DNA of 64,000 nt from Mimachlamys varia (lineage: Eukaryota; Mollusca; Bivalvia; Pectinida; Pectinidae), in contig OX392534.1 in NCBI GenBank assembly GCA_947623455.1, positions 41,917,426-41,981,425 on the forward strand, given 5' to 3'. Under the pieces are notes generated by a model that was given only the letters and a program-made list of their open reading frames with translations, did not search any database and was not told where the DNA came from. A program made the translations under genes and the position numbers. Positions 23,578 through 38,500 of this stretch are shown piece after piece. The first letter of the stretch is position 1. Each line of letters begins with the position of its first letter.

Positions 23578-26500
23578 CTGAAACGAGAGATAGGAGAAAT
23601 AGCACATTACACACAGGTCTACCTGCCGAGGTTGCTTGTATCACCTACCTTTAAAACTAGCAGAATCAACAAATCTTCCCCTATCATACAGAAGGTGGTT
23701 TGAAGTTCACTGCAGTAGCACTAACATTTCATTAAGAAACTAGAATATGCCACTTAACAAATTATAGATCTGTGCAAGAACAACTGCAGTAATCTGTCTA
23801 AGTGTCTAAGTGTCACGTATTTATTGACAAATATTTACGGTCTGTTTGGAATTGATAGTATATTGCCTATACATTTCTACGAGTGCCTACTGAACTTTAT
23901 TTTCCGATAAAATCAGTAGATCACGCGCCTATTGGCGCAGCGCGCAGTAATACACTCCGTTACGATTTCGCGTTCCATTCCAACTATCGATATCCTACTG
24001 AACTTTATCCTTTGATAAAACCACCAGAAAGAAACTTTAATCCTTAATTAAATATGTTCATAAATAATATTCTAGCACAATGTAAAATTTGAAATGTTTG
24101 TTTGCCTGTGTGAAAAGTTGATTTATACTTGTGAAGTTGGGAAAATGTGTGTGCATGGCGGTGAGTACTGTTTTTTTTAAACTTATTTTCGCGGTAACCT
24201 TTTTTTCATTTTCAAATGAAACAACAATTTCGCAGTGATTTAATTCACGATCAGTACGGTCGTAAATCCTATTTACAATACAGTCTAGTACTCCTACAGT
24301 TGGCATACCTATGATTGAAACTTTTTCGCGATGATTAATTTTTGCGAATTTTAATCGCCCGATAATACGTGAAAGTTTATCACACACGTGAAAATAAGTT
24401 GGTTTACAGTATGTTAATCCAATATGACAATGAACGAAATGACGCACACAATCTGTAAACTTGTTCGGACAATTCTTTAAGCGGAACATGTTCTTTCATC
24501 CAAAAAGTGTGGTACTTGGGAGTTAACAAGCATTCATCTACACCTAATTGAGAACCACTTTTCTAAAATAAAGAATCTAAACATATTTCTGATCACCTTG
24601 CCATTAAAAGAAGTATATCCTGTTCTCCCCCTGATGTCATAATGGAACTACCTAGAAGAGTCCAGAATGAATCATAAGGAGGGGGGACAGGTTGTTTGGC
24701 CTGTGTATAATGATTTCCTCTCCCATCACTATGGTAACATCTTTGCCTGCTTTGATTCACATTGATATAGCAAATTCTCCTCACACAGACAGAAAATCAG
24801 GGTTAGTATAAGTTACTTCCCTTTGAACATTACAGGTCGCATGCACTCAAACATTGTTTTTGTGCACCGACTCAAAATTTGTTAACAAATTCTACACATT
24901 CACATGCATGTTTCATTGAAAATTGTTCTTTTTACTAATCTAAATAACATGCAAGAATGTTAAAAGACCTTAAAACTTTCTCTTTTGTCCTGAGTCACAA
25001 TGCGGTGAACTTGCAAACCTACGACCTTCACGGCCAACACAAATGATTTGACCTTCAGAGTAAACACAAACCAAACAGGCAAAGCAGCATGGTACTTGTA
25101 TGATGGGAGATGGAAATAAACACACACATCAAAGTCACAGGTAAAAATACCATGCAAAATGGCTGCAAATTTGTTTATAATTTTAAAGGAAATCTTCTTT
25201 GAAGCAATTTATTTCAGTTTGTTGCAAAGACCTGTATATGTAAAGTCTGCTTCCACGACCTTTATCTAAATGTGCTTCTACGATTTCTTTTTCAAAATCT
25301 GTACATTATGGATAGCTCCAGAGTGTATTTACTTGTTATGTTTTAAAAACTGTGTATTTTGGCACAACAGTCTGTATTCTCTCATGTCTTATACAGCTCA
25401 TCAAAGATCCCTGTTGTGCTGTATATTAGGACTAATGTCCCACTTTCATGTCTGTGTATTCAGACTGATGTCAGTGGTCTGTGTTGTGTATTATGACCGA
25501 GGTCTGAGTTCTGTGTTGTGTATTATGACCGAGGTCTGAGTTCTGTGCTGTGTATTATGACCGAGGTCTGAGTTCTGTGCTGTGTATTATGACCGAGGTC
25601 TGAGTTCTGTGCTGTGTATTATGACCGAGGTCTGAGTTCTGTGCTGTGTATTATGACCGAGGTCTGAGTTCTGTGCTGTGTATTATGACCGAGGTCTGAG
25701 TTCTGTGCTGTGTATTATGACCGAGGTCTGAGTTCTGTGCTGTGTATTATGACCGAGGTCTGAGTTCTGTGCTGTGTATTATGACCGAGGTCTGAGTTCT
25801 GTGCTGTGTATTATGACCGAGGTCTGAGTTCTGTGCTGTGTATTATGACCGAGGTCTGAGTTCTGTGCTGTGTATTATGACCGAGGTCTGAGTTCTGTGC
25901 TGTGTATTATGACCGAGGTCTGAGTTCTGTGCTGTGTATTATGACCGAGGTCTGAGTTCTGTGCTGTGTATTATGACCGAGGTCTGAGTTCTGTGCTGTG
26001 TATTATGACCGAGGTCTGAGTTCTGTGTTGTGTATTATGACCGAGGTCTGAGTTCTGTGCTGTGTATTATGACCGAGGTCTGAGTTCTGTGCTGTGTATT
26101 ATGACCAAGGTCTGAGTTCTGTGCTGTGTATTATGACCAAGGTCTGAGTTTGTGCTATGTATTATGACCAAGGTCTGAGTTCTGTGTTGTGTATTATGGT
26201 CCGAGTTCTGTGTATTGACAACACTACAGAGCATGCCTTACCTGATCTTCACTGCTCACTTCTTCAGCATCCTCATCAGCAGCAGCTTCTTCCTCCTCAA
26301 AATCGGGCAGCTCAACCACCTAAAATTGTGTATAAAGGAATATTCAGCATTGGAAGAGTATCAACTTTTTACATCTATAACATAGAGCAACTTTATACTA
26401 GTGGGACCTTACTTTGACATTGTGTATGATTAAAGATTTAAGACACAATTTCAAAACCACCTCTCCAATTATCCATTAAAGGCCCAATATACGTAACTTT

Positions 26501-29500
26501 TTCTGGATTCTGAAAAATTATGAAAAAAATCCAGTTGATAACCATGCAAAAATAAGCCTTAAACGAAGTAATCCTGAGCGGTAACTAACAAGAAACTCTT
26601 GACAAAAAAATCCAAAGAATTGAAAATAATTCAGGTGGGGCCCACTTCAACAACAAACCGAAAGTAGAAGACACTTCGAAATGGACGCGTGTTTACAAAT
26701 ACTGTGTTTCAATTGCTGCTGTACCGGTAACCGCGCAAGAATTCATCTTGAATATTGCTGATATAAGTTAATCTTAACTAAATCTATCAACATAATAAGT
26801 TATTTGGCTTGATTTTCGCTTCAAGTTTTGCCGAAAGTTACGTATATTGGGCCTTTAAGCATCTCATCATGTCTTACTGAACCCCTTTAGAACACCAAGA
26901 TTTCTCCGCACACATGGCTGCAAACTTGCAGTGTAACAAAGAGACCAGTGTTTTTCCTACCTTGATTTTAAAACAACCTGTGCCTAATTTCATTGGGAAA
27001 ATTTGGTAAGATATTCGGTTAAATTGGGGATATATTTTTTAATTTTGTTTCATTTTGGGAAAATAACACAAATTTTTACTGGGGGAAACAGACTTACATC
27101 GGCTGTAAAACTGGACAAACAAAATCACTGGAGACTTTTGTTGACAATATAAGACAGAATAGTTTCAGAAAGTCTCTACACAGATACTTACTTCAGCATC
27201 CATTGGAATGTCCATAGATGTTCGTAACATTGCTTCAATTCTCTGGGCGAAAAGTGCCGAGTCTTTGATGGCAAATCCAGATCGAAGGGTGGCGGTGTCG
27301 TACAAAATGAGGGCAAGGTCTTTGGCCCCTTCATCCTCGGCCTCCACCTTCGCCTTTAAGTCTTTAATTAGAGGATGGCCAGGGTTGATCTCCAGGGTCT
27401 TCTTCTGTGTGGCGTAGTAACTGATGGAAATAACATTATTTATGATAATGACAACATTGCTTCTTAAAGATTCAATACTTCCTTTCACACTATCATTAGC
27501 ATATTCAGTGCATTCCAATGTACCTTTTACATCAATGCAATCAACTTAGGGGGAATTACATTTTGATCAATCCACAATTAAACAATTAAAACTCTGCATC
27601 CAGGGGTTTAATATTGTTATTATTTGCACGTTTATCAAAAACACTTTTAATTCTCCAAAGTAACAAAGGATAAAAAAATATATATAAGGAACTGAAAGCA
27701 AATGTACCCAGTGATCAATAAGAATGAAAGCAAATGTACCCAGTGATCAATAGGAATGAAAGCAAATATACCCAGTGATCAATAGGAATGAAAGCAAATG
27801 TACCCAGTGATCAATAGGAATGAAAGCAAATATACCCAGTGATCAATAGGAATGAAAGCAAATATACCCAGTGATCAATAGGAATGAAAGCAAATGTACC
27901 CAGATATCCATAGGAATGAAAGCAAATATACCCAGTGATCAATAGGAATGAAAGCAAATATACCCAGTGATCAATAGGAATGAAAGCAAATATACCCAGA
28001 TATCAATAGGAATGAAAGCAAATGTACCCAGTGATCAATAGGAATGAAAGCAAATATACCCAGTGATCAATAGGAATGAAAGCAAATGTACCCAGTGATC
28101 AAAAGGAATGAAAGCAAATGTACCCAGTGATCAATAGGAATGAAAGCAAATGTACCCAGTGATCAATAGGAATGAAAGCAAATGTACCCAGTGATCAATA
28201 GGAATGAAAGCAAATATACCCAGTGATCAATAGGAATGAAAGCAAATATACCCAGAGATCAATAGGAATGAAAGCAAATATACCCAGTGATCAATTGGAA
28301 TGAAAGCAAATATACCCAGATATCAATAGGAATGAAAGCAAATGTACCCAGTGATCAATAGGAATGAAAGCAAATATACCCAGTGATCAATGGGAATGAA
28401 AGCAAATGTACCCAGTGATCAAAAGGAATGAAAGCAAATATACCCAGTGATCAATAGGAATTAAAGCAAATATACCCAGTGATCAATAGGAATGAAGGCA
28501 AATATACCTAGTGATCAATAGGAATGAAAGCAAATGTACCCAGTGATCAATAGGAGTGAAAGCAAATATACCCAGTGATCAATAGGAATGAAAGCAAATA
28601 TACCCAGTGATCAATAGGAATGAAAGCAAATGTACCCAGTGATCAATAGGAATGACAGCAAATGTACCCAGTGATCAATAGGAATGAAAGCAAATGTACC
28701 CAGTGATCAATAGGAGTGAAAGCAAATGTACCCAGTGATCAATAGGAGTGAAAGCAAATGTACCCAGTGATCAATAGGAATGAAAGCAAATGTACCCAGT
28801 GATCAAAAGGAATGAAAGCAAATATACCCAGTGATCAATAGGAATGAAAGCAAATGTACCCAGTGATCAAAAGGAATGAAAGCAAATGTACCCAGTGATC
28901 AAAAGGAATGAAAGCAAATGTACCCAGTGATCAATAGGAATGAAAGCAAATGTACCCAGTGATCAAAAGGAATGAAAGCAAATGTACCCAGTGATCAAAA
29001 GGAATGAAAGCAAATGTACCCAGTGATCAATAGGAATGAAAGCAAATGTACCCAGTGATCAAAAGGAATGAAAGCAAATGTACCCAGTGATCAAAAGGAA
29101 TGAAAGCAAATATACCCAGTGATCAAAAGGAATGAAACCAAATGTACCCAGTGATCAATAGGAGTGAAAGCAAATATACCCAGTGATCAATAGGAATGAC
29201 AGCAAATATACCCAGAGATCAATAGGAATGAAAGCAAATATACCCAGTGATCAATAGTTATGAAAGCAAATATACCCAGTGATCAAAAGGAATGAAAGCA
29301 AATGTACCCAGTGATCAATAGGAATGAAAGCAAATGTACCCAGTGATCAATAGGAATGAAAGCAAATGTACCCAGTGATCAATAGGAATGAAAGCAAATG
29401 TACCCAGTGATCAATAGGAATGACAGCAAATGTACCCAGTGATCAATAGGAATTAAAGCAAATATACCCAGTGATCAATAGGAATGAAAGCAAATATACC

Positions 29501-32500
29501 CAGTGATCAATAGTTATGAAAGCAAATATACCCAGTGATCAAAAGGAATTAAAGCAAGTGTACCCAGTGATCAATAGGAATTAAAGCAAATGTACCCAGT
29601 GATCAATAGGAATGACAGCAAATGTACCCAGTGATCAATAGGAATGAAAGCAAATATACCCAGTGATCAAAAGGAATTAAAGCAAGTGTACCCAGTGATC
29701 AATAGGAATTAAAGCAAATATACCCAGAGATCAATAGGAATGAAAGCAAATGTACCCAGTGATCAATAGGAATGAAAGCAAATGTACCCAGTGATCAATA
29801 GGAATGAAAGCAAATGTACCCAGTGATCAATAGTTATGAAAGCAAATGTACCCAGTGATCAATAGGAATGAAAGCAAATGTACCCAGTGATCAATAGGAA
29901 TGAAAGCAAATTACCCAGTGATCAATAGGAATGAAAGCAAATATACCCAGAGATCAATAGGAATGAAAGCAAATGTACCCAGTGATCAATAGGAATGAAA
30001 GCAAATGTACCCAGTGATCAATAGTTATGAAAGCAAATGTACCCAGTGATCAATAGGAATGAAAGCAAATGTACCCAGTGATCAATAGGAATGAAAGCAA
30101 ATGTACCCAGTGATCAATAGGAATGAAAGCAAATGTACCCAGTGATCAATAGGAATGACAGCAAATGTACCCAGTGATCAATAGGAATGACAGCAAATAT
30201 ACCCAGTGATCAATAGGAATGAAAGCAAATATACCCAGTGATCAATAGTTATGAAAGCAAATATACCCAGTAATCAAAAGGAATTAAAGCAAGTGTACCC
30301 AGTGATCAATAGGAATTAAAGCAAATGTACCCAGTGATCAATAGGAATGACAGCAAATGTACCCAGTGATCAATAGGAATGAAAGCAAATATACCCAGTG
30401 ATCAAAAGGAATTAAAGCAAGTGTACCCAGTGATCAATAGGAATTAAAGTAAATATACCCAGAGATCAATAGGAATGAAAGCAAATGTACCCAGTGATCA
30501 ATAGGAATGAAAGCAAATGTACCCAGTGATCAATAGTTATGAAAGCAAATGTACCCAGTGATCAATAGGAATGAAAGCAAATGTACCCAGTGATCAATAG
30601 GAATGAAAGCAAATGTACCCAGTGATCAATAGGAATGACAGCAAATATACCCAGTGATCAATAGGAATGACAGCAAATATACCCAGTGATCAATAGGAAT
30701 GACAGCAAATATACCCAGTGATCAATAGGAATGAAGGCAAATGTACCCAGTGATCAATAGGAATGAAAGCAAATGTACCCAGTGATCAATAGGAATGAAA
30801 GCAAATATACCCAGTGATCAAAAATCAATATTCTAATTAGTTATAGTTCTTTACTCACTCAGCTGTTGGATCCTTGGCTTTGGCATAAGCCTGAGATTTC
30901 ATGATCCTCTCCATGTTTCCAGACCAGCCGTACTGACTAGCGACAAGAGCACATGGTGACCGACTCAGCCTCTCGGAGACGGTGGCCTTCTCGATCAGGT
31001 CCTTGAGTCCTTCATCCTTTAGCCAGGTGGTCAAGGGTTCGTACTCCTTCTGCAGACCTTCTTTGGTCTCCTTTGCTTTCTCGCTGTCTCCGTCAAGTTT
31101 TAGACCCTCCTTAGCAACGTTCTGGAACTTCTTTCCGTCAAATTCGGGCAAAGACTGGATGCAGTACTCATCAACAGGCTCGACAAGGTACAGGACCTCA
31201 TACCCTTTCTTCAGCAGACGCTCGACGAAGGGAGATTGTTCAAGCTGTGACAGGATAATATAAAGTTTGTCTTAATAAAGTAAAGCGATTCGCTATTTTT
31301 TCAGAAGTTTAAATCAGGTAATTATTTCTCTAAATAAGGGAGATTGTTCAAGCTGTGACAGCATAATATAAAGTTTGTCATTAATAATGTAAAGCACTTC
31401 GCTTTTTTTCAGAAGTTTAAATCAGATAATTATTTCTCTAAATAAGGGAGATTGTTCAAGCTGTGACAGGATAATATAAAGTTTGTCATTAATAAAGTAA
31501 AGCACTTCGCTTTTTTTCCAGAAGTTTAAATCAGATAATTATTTCTCTAGAAAAGAAATGATACATGAATTGTCAAATATTTTTGTTGCAGTTTAATGTG
31601 GACATTATTTCGCCCTCAGTAAATTATTATGACAGGGAATGTTTATACACTATGCGTAGTCTTTACAAAAGAAAGCCAATTTAACACTAAGCGAATACCA
31701 ATTTTTTCCAGTGAAAAGGGGTAGCTTCACTGAACCATGTTTCCTAGTAAATTGTACACAATATCTATTTAATCATTTTAAGAATCTTAAGGTCCTATAT
31801 ATTTATATAATTATAGTCCCACGTGTCCAAGAGTTAAATCAAAGTTCATTTTTGCATTAGGGATCAAAAACCTTCACTTAGTGTTGCTTTTCTACATCTT
31901 CCACAAATATTTATGATCAGTCTAGCCAGAATTACAAGTCAACCTATTTTTTCACATTTAAATTAATTGTTTTGTATTTTTTACAATAGTGTTCACTGAA
32001 AACTGATCTTAAAGTACTCCAACATCTTGAATTCAATACTGTAACTATAACAAACACATGGACATTTTGAAACCCTGTCTAACCTGACTATAAGAGTTCC
32101 TCATGGTGCCAAGTTAGAAGCTTTATATTGTCTAATACCTTGTTTAATTTTTTGTGCTTCAACAATTTTACACGCCATGAATTTTCTTTCATTTAATTTC
32201 CAGGACACCCTGTTACAAAGTCTGGTGTAGATTGTTCTCACCTCCTTCCTGCTTGTTCCTGCCATGAAGTAAATGGATTCTTGTTTTTCCTTCATTCTTT
32301 CTAAGTAATCAGCCAAACTGGTGAGTTCAGTGTCAGAGTTGGAGGAGGCGAATCGTAATAGCTTGGCCAGACGAGTCCTGTTAGAGTGATCTTCAATTAC
32401 TCCCAACTTGATGCTACAACACAAAGTGATAGATTTAATAAAGGGTTTAATTTCAATTGTGAAAACAAACAAAATAAGAAAGCACACCTAAAATTCACTG

Positions 32501-35500
32501 TTCTATCACAGAAGCTGTTCTCAAGGGTTCAATTTCAATTGTGAAAACAAACAAAATAAGAAAGCACACCTAAAATTCACTGTTCTATCACAGATGCTGT
32601 TTTGTAAATATTGAGATGAAAACAGCTGTTGTCTCCACTTTTTATTGTACAGAAATATGAGATGCATACAGAGGAAACAAAATAACATTAAATTCTTCAA
32701 AACTCACTTTCTTCATTTATCCCGGAAGACACATATCAACTTTCAAATACAAAGGATGAAATGGTTCATTTAACATGAAATTTCAGGAGACAATGAGTTA
32801 ATTTCAACATCCAGAGCGAATTGTTATGTCATTTTGAGAGCAATAAGTCTTCTGAACAAAGTCTACAAACCTAGTGCTGTATTCTTTCCAGAACTTTTCG
32901 TAATCATCTTTGTCGATTTTCTTGATCATGTCAAGCGTCTTCCTGACCAGCTTCTTCTTGATGACCTTGAGAAGTTTGTGCTGTTGGAGAGTCTCACGGG
33001 ATACGTTAAGTGGAAGGTCGTCAGAATCAACCTGTCAAGTGATGTAATATTGGAGTCAACGAACAAGTATTTATCTATGTTAGCAATGAGACACAATATC
33101 AGAGACCCTATTATCTTTCCAGTTATGACAATGGTGGGTACATGATGGACCATCTCCCTTGCCAATAAATTTGTAATTAAATTTCTATCCGTCAAAATAC
33201 AATATATTGCAATGTCGTTTCTAGATCTCCTGGAGATTTAAGATGGTTGTTGGAGAAGCCAGAGGATAACATGAAGGACTCAAGCTGGGAAATTGTTAGG
33301 ATGCAACGTAATATTTATTGATAATGAGGATGTAGAAATATATTAATTCACTTTATTCTCATATTTGGTTTTGGCCAGGTTTTTTTTTTTTTTTTTTGGG
33401 ATCTCAACTTAGGACAGGAATATCAACAACATGGAACTGTTGTGGAATCCGAATTTAAATATACATTTTGTAAACAGTAATTCTCCAGGTGTGTATATAA
33501 ATGTATTGTACTTACCACTCCCTTAACAAAAGATAGATATTTAGGCATCATGTCTTCAAAGTCGTCGGTGATGAACACTCTCCTCACATACATCTGAAAT
33601 AGAAATTTTTATTGCATATTAATTCTAGAAGCCATTTAACTTTACTTTAAGTAGAAATGTCTGTGAGACATAAATGCCCCCCCCCCCCCCAATGAAATTA
33701 GTTCTTCATGCTTATTACGTATGCGAAGTTTGATGACAATTGCAGGGGTCAATGTAGTTAAAAAAGCTGGTTACATTACCATGGGACGGGACGGGACAAG
33801 ACAGACATGGGTAACACTATATGCCCCCCATTTCATGGCGGGGGAATAAATATGATGATACAGAAATCATCAAAATCTAATGCCTATTTAATTTTAACAC
33901 TGGACAAATTTAACTCCTCTTTGTGATGTTCCTAATATTTTTGTAGTGGAGGAGTATTGCAAGAGCCAATAAACTACCATCAATCATGTGGGTTAGTTGA
34001 TTGGATAAAAAAAGCTAACATTATGTTTGTACTGCTACCAGACAGACTAGCTGGTCATGTGACAGTGCACCTGTCCCACTCACCTTGATGTGGTCGGTAT
34101 GTTTGCCGTAGTTTTGGAACAAGTCTGGGGTGGCGGTCTTTGGTACGTAGAGAATTGACTTGAAGGTGACCTCTCCCTCAGCGGTGAAGTGGACTTTGGC
34201 CATTGGTTCCTCACTGTCCTTACTGATGGACTTGTAAAACTCTGTGTATTCATCATCGGTGATATCAGCAGCCCTGTAAGGAGATAACAAATGTGAATCT
34301 ATTCTTTTACAGGTAACAAATGTGAATCTATTCTTTTACAGGTAACAAATGTGAATCTATTCTTTTACAGGTAACAAATGTGAATCTATTCTTTTACAGG
34401 TAACAAATGCAAAAGCAGGCTAAACACAAAAATTATTTAATGTATTGATCCAGACACATCTAGTTTTGATTCATAAACAATTGTCCGTGAAGTTAGAGGC
34501 AAAAATGTATCAAGCCACTCACTTTATTTTCATGACTATCCTTTTCTAATGTATGAATTTCAACCTCTTGAAATGTATCAAAATTAAAAAATTCCTGTTT
34601 CCAGTTATTTTCATGTTAACTGATCTAAATAAAAACCTGCTGTAAGAGACCAGTAAAATGGCTTCCAGGTTTGATTTGTCTAAATTTTAACTACCATCAT
34701 TACAAAACCTCATCTGTTGTGAAAACATAAATCTCTAAATGACTAACAAATTACGGACTGCTCCCCAAAAACTGACTGCTCCCCATACTCACTTCCTGGT
34801 CCAGATAGGCTTGACACTGTTCATGAGTTCCCAATCCCACACAGTCTTCGAAACTTTCTTTGTTTTTGGCTTATCATCTTCTTTTTCTTCCTCTACTTTT
34901 CCTTCTTCATCCTCATCCTCTTCGTCTTTATCTTCCTCTGCAGCTTCGTCTTTCGTCTCCTCCTCGTCAATGGGTTCCTCAACCTCCTCGGTCTTGCTGG
35001 TCCACAGGTAGATGTTGAAGTTGATGAACTGACTGTATTTACGAATGAGTTCCTTCAGTGTGGATTCCTCCAAGAAATCGTTGGCCTCCTCCTTCATATG
35101 AAGGGAGACTGTCGTACCACGAGCCAGAGTGTTGCCACGGGGGTCCTTGGTTACGGAGAATGACTCGGAGTCAGACTCCCAAATGTACTGCTCATCATCG
35201 TTGTGTTTAGATGTGACAATGATACGATCAGCAACTGAAGAGTAAAAAGAAAATATTCAAAATGATAAACATGACTTTTAAGTAAATATTTTCTTGATAT
35301 GATGTCAGAAAAAAATATTTTAAGTTACAAGAAAGACTTATTATCTTTGATAATGATTTTTATAATCGATATGCCTTTTGCAAATAAAGCATTTACATAA
35401 CAATCATCCTCTAAATGGTGATATTTGTGCAATTTTCGTTTAATGAAAATTTTCCTTAAACATTTCCAATCTTGGGCCTCCTGTGCAATCCTAACCAATC

Positions 35501-38500
35501 TAGAACAGCCGTACCATATATACATGTGTAAAATTTTCAATTTTCCTATTCAAGGATTATGTCAAATTTGACCTACAGCTAATTATAAACACTGTACAAA
35601 ATTACTAAGATGTCCAAAATGTGAAAAAGTTGACAGTTCACTTTGCCTTATTTAAAAGTTGAATACATGTAGTTCTATTTTCGTATCTGAATATCTATGC
35701 CCTGTAAGTCACTTAAAGTCATCTCTTTCTGTGTTGGTTTATCTACGAGAGACTTTGACACTTACCAAGGAAAGATGAATAGAAACCAACACCGAACTGT
35801 CCAATGAGATCGCTCATCTCGTTTGCGGAGCTTGCTTCCCCAAGGTGTTTTAAGAACTCGCTGGTACCAGATTTAGCAATGGTTCCGAGGTTGTTGACAA
35901 GATCAGCTTTCGTCATACCAATACCAGTGTCGGTTACGTGGAGGACATGGTTGTCCTTGTCTATCTGCAAGGTCAAAGGTCAAAGGTGAAGGTCAAACAC
36001 TAGTAAAACGAACTTTTAACTCATTCACCCCTGAAATTTCATAATGAACTATCCCAACCTTTGAATAGGAAGATATCAAATGTGTCTTTAGGAGTGAATG
36101 AGATGGAGTGGAAATTTTTGCATTTAGAAATGTTTATGTTGTGAATTTATTATTTCTAAGTGGCTTTGTTCATGTGTGGCAATGGTTCTAAAATCTGGTA
36201 TATATGATAAGTATAAGAAACAAATAATCAATTGCATGTGGATATCTTCTCACATATTTACCCATAACATAAAAACATGAGCATTTCCATAACTTGAAAA
36301 GTTTCCACTTGTATGGTATTAAACTGGACTATAAAGAAACATTAATGTTTTAATTTCATACCAACTTAACCAGATAGATAATTTATACTTAAACTTCTTT
36401 ACATTTTTTTATAAAGTTAATGATAAACTTTAACTACATTTTTTTTTACAATTTTATTCTTTGACCATGTTCAGAAGAAAAAAAAACCAAGAGGCCCATG
36501 GACTTAAACGTCATCTGACAAAGATAAATTTATATACAGAATGTTAATTTCACCAAAGTTTCCCTTATGGAGCCCCGCCCCAATGTCACCAGGGGTCAAA
36601 CCAGCCTCATTTATGAAGACTCAAAAACAAATCCATATTTTTTCTCTTACAATGTTTTTGCTTGGATAGAACTTATTGTAACAAGTTGATGTCATAAAGA
36701 AACCTCAGAACAACAACAGATATCAATGTTTCAGACATTTATAGTACCTAAATTATACAAGGCTAAGGTATGTTACTGTGACACTAGCAGCTTGGCTAAC
36801 AATCAGAATTTGTTTCGAGGAAAGAATTTGGTTTCTCTGACTTATAACACCTAGATGTGGTTCAGACTATGACCCGACACATTCTATTTATAGTACCTAG
36901 CTCTTGCGTATGAAGCCCTCCCACTCGTACAACATTTTCTGTTTTTCGAGATTTTATATCTACAATTCCTCTCAAAACATTACAATGGAAGTGGGTGTTT
37001 GGCACCACTACAAAAATCTTTCTAGCCACAACAAACACCAGCACACACCTTAGGTGTGTTTAAGAGGCGGAAGATGACATTAATGCTTCAGAGTTCCTCA
37101 GTTACAGCAACTTACTACATTCTACAAATGTATTAAGGCTGTATGGTACTTTACATATAACACCTTAACTTATGTTAGAGTTATCTCCCTTTAAACGATT
37201 TGATGAACACTTTTTTTTTTACCTTCAAATACCCTCTTCTACTATACCTTATCTATTACTAAACATGATCTTAAGTTCCATTCTTAAAACATTGCCAAGC
37301 TGGAACTCATTTGTACGAGAGGTATACATTTCACACTATGGTAAATGTATACACTTAAGTATTTATAGTATTTATTGACTCATACGAAATACCTCAATAT
37401 TCCATGAAATACAGGGATCACAGTTAAAACCAAAAATATTCACAAACAGAATTTAAAATTCTAACAGAAATGATTAAGGATTTTTACAAAAATATTTCAC
37501 AATCAAAATTGAAATTATATGGTAAAGTTAATTAACTTTATGAGAACACCAAATGAACCTACCTTAATTTTAATACTGAGCTCCTCTGTGGCATGGAGAG
37601 CATCTTTATCGGTCACACTCATGAACCGGATCTTATCCAAGGCATCGGAGGCATTGGAAATTAATTCTCTGAGGAAAATCTGCAACACAAAAAGTCGATC
37701 TGCACTGAAATAAATGGCCTAAAATACAGCATCTTGGCACTTTCTCCACTTTCAGAATAGTTACTAGTATGGCTATTTTAGATTCTTTATATGTCAAAAT
37801 TGTCCTTATCCAATTGGTTATTTCATAAGTTAACTCATCCACCCCTGAAAACACCTTTTAACTTTCCCAATACAAAGATTGGAATAGTTCATTATGAAAT
37901 TTCAGGGTGAATGAGTTAATCAATTATTGAGATATGGACAGTTTCATCAGTTGATAAAATTAATATCTAGTTTGGTCTATTTTAGTTGAAGCATAGAGTA
38001 CATTATACACTCTGAGACTTTAGCCACTAGTCCTATGCCCATGACTAGTAAATTTTGGTTCGGACTAGTGGAAATTCCTTGAATTTCAATACATTTGCTA
38101 TAATAAACACTTCATTTTGCTTATCTGGACTAGTGCTTGAAAATGTTTATGTCACAGACTGATTATAGCAATAATGATGTTGGAAATGTGTTCCTTAAAT
38201 TAATATAAAAGAATGGTATTAATAACAGCCTCCATTGTCGAGATAAAACATTCAACAATTACTGGAAACAGAAATAAAAGGCAGGAAAAGATTTAATACA
38301 TATCATTACATGTACGTAAATATGACTCCAGTGTTAAAATCTATGCCTTCCATTCGCTTCACACTGAAGACTTTTACACCAGAGGATCCATCAATGGCCA
38401 GTGTACAGAAGGAAGCTATTAAACGATATAAGAAATGTTGTAATTTGTTTTATATACCTCCTTGTTCTTGTACAGCGAGTTGATGATTAGTTTCATCATT

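Noticed and set aside
24058..24489. 143-codon minus-strand frame in Hsp90b1 intron 13
   Set aside because: It has no recognisable domain and is intronic. The TTTCGCGATGATTAATTTTT-type text resembles a non-coding dispersed element also seen near 5520.
25480..30822. CRISPR-like appearance of the regular arrays
   Set aside because: Units are contiguous, without unique spacers, and lie in introns of a eukaryotic gene.
34739..35011. 90-codon Ser-rich plus-strand frame
   Set aside because: Antisense shadow of the acidic linker in Hsp90b1 exon 6 (Glu codons read as Ser/Leu).
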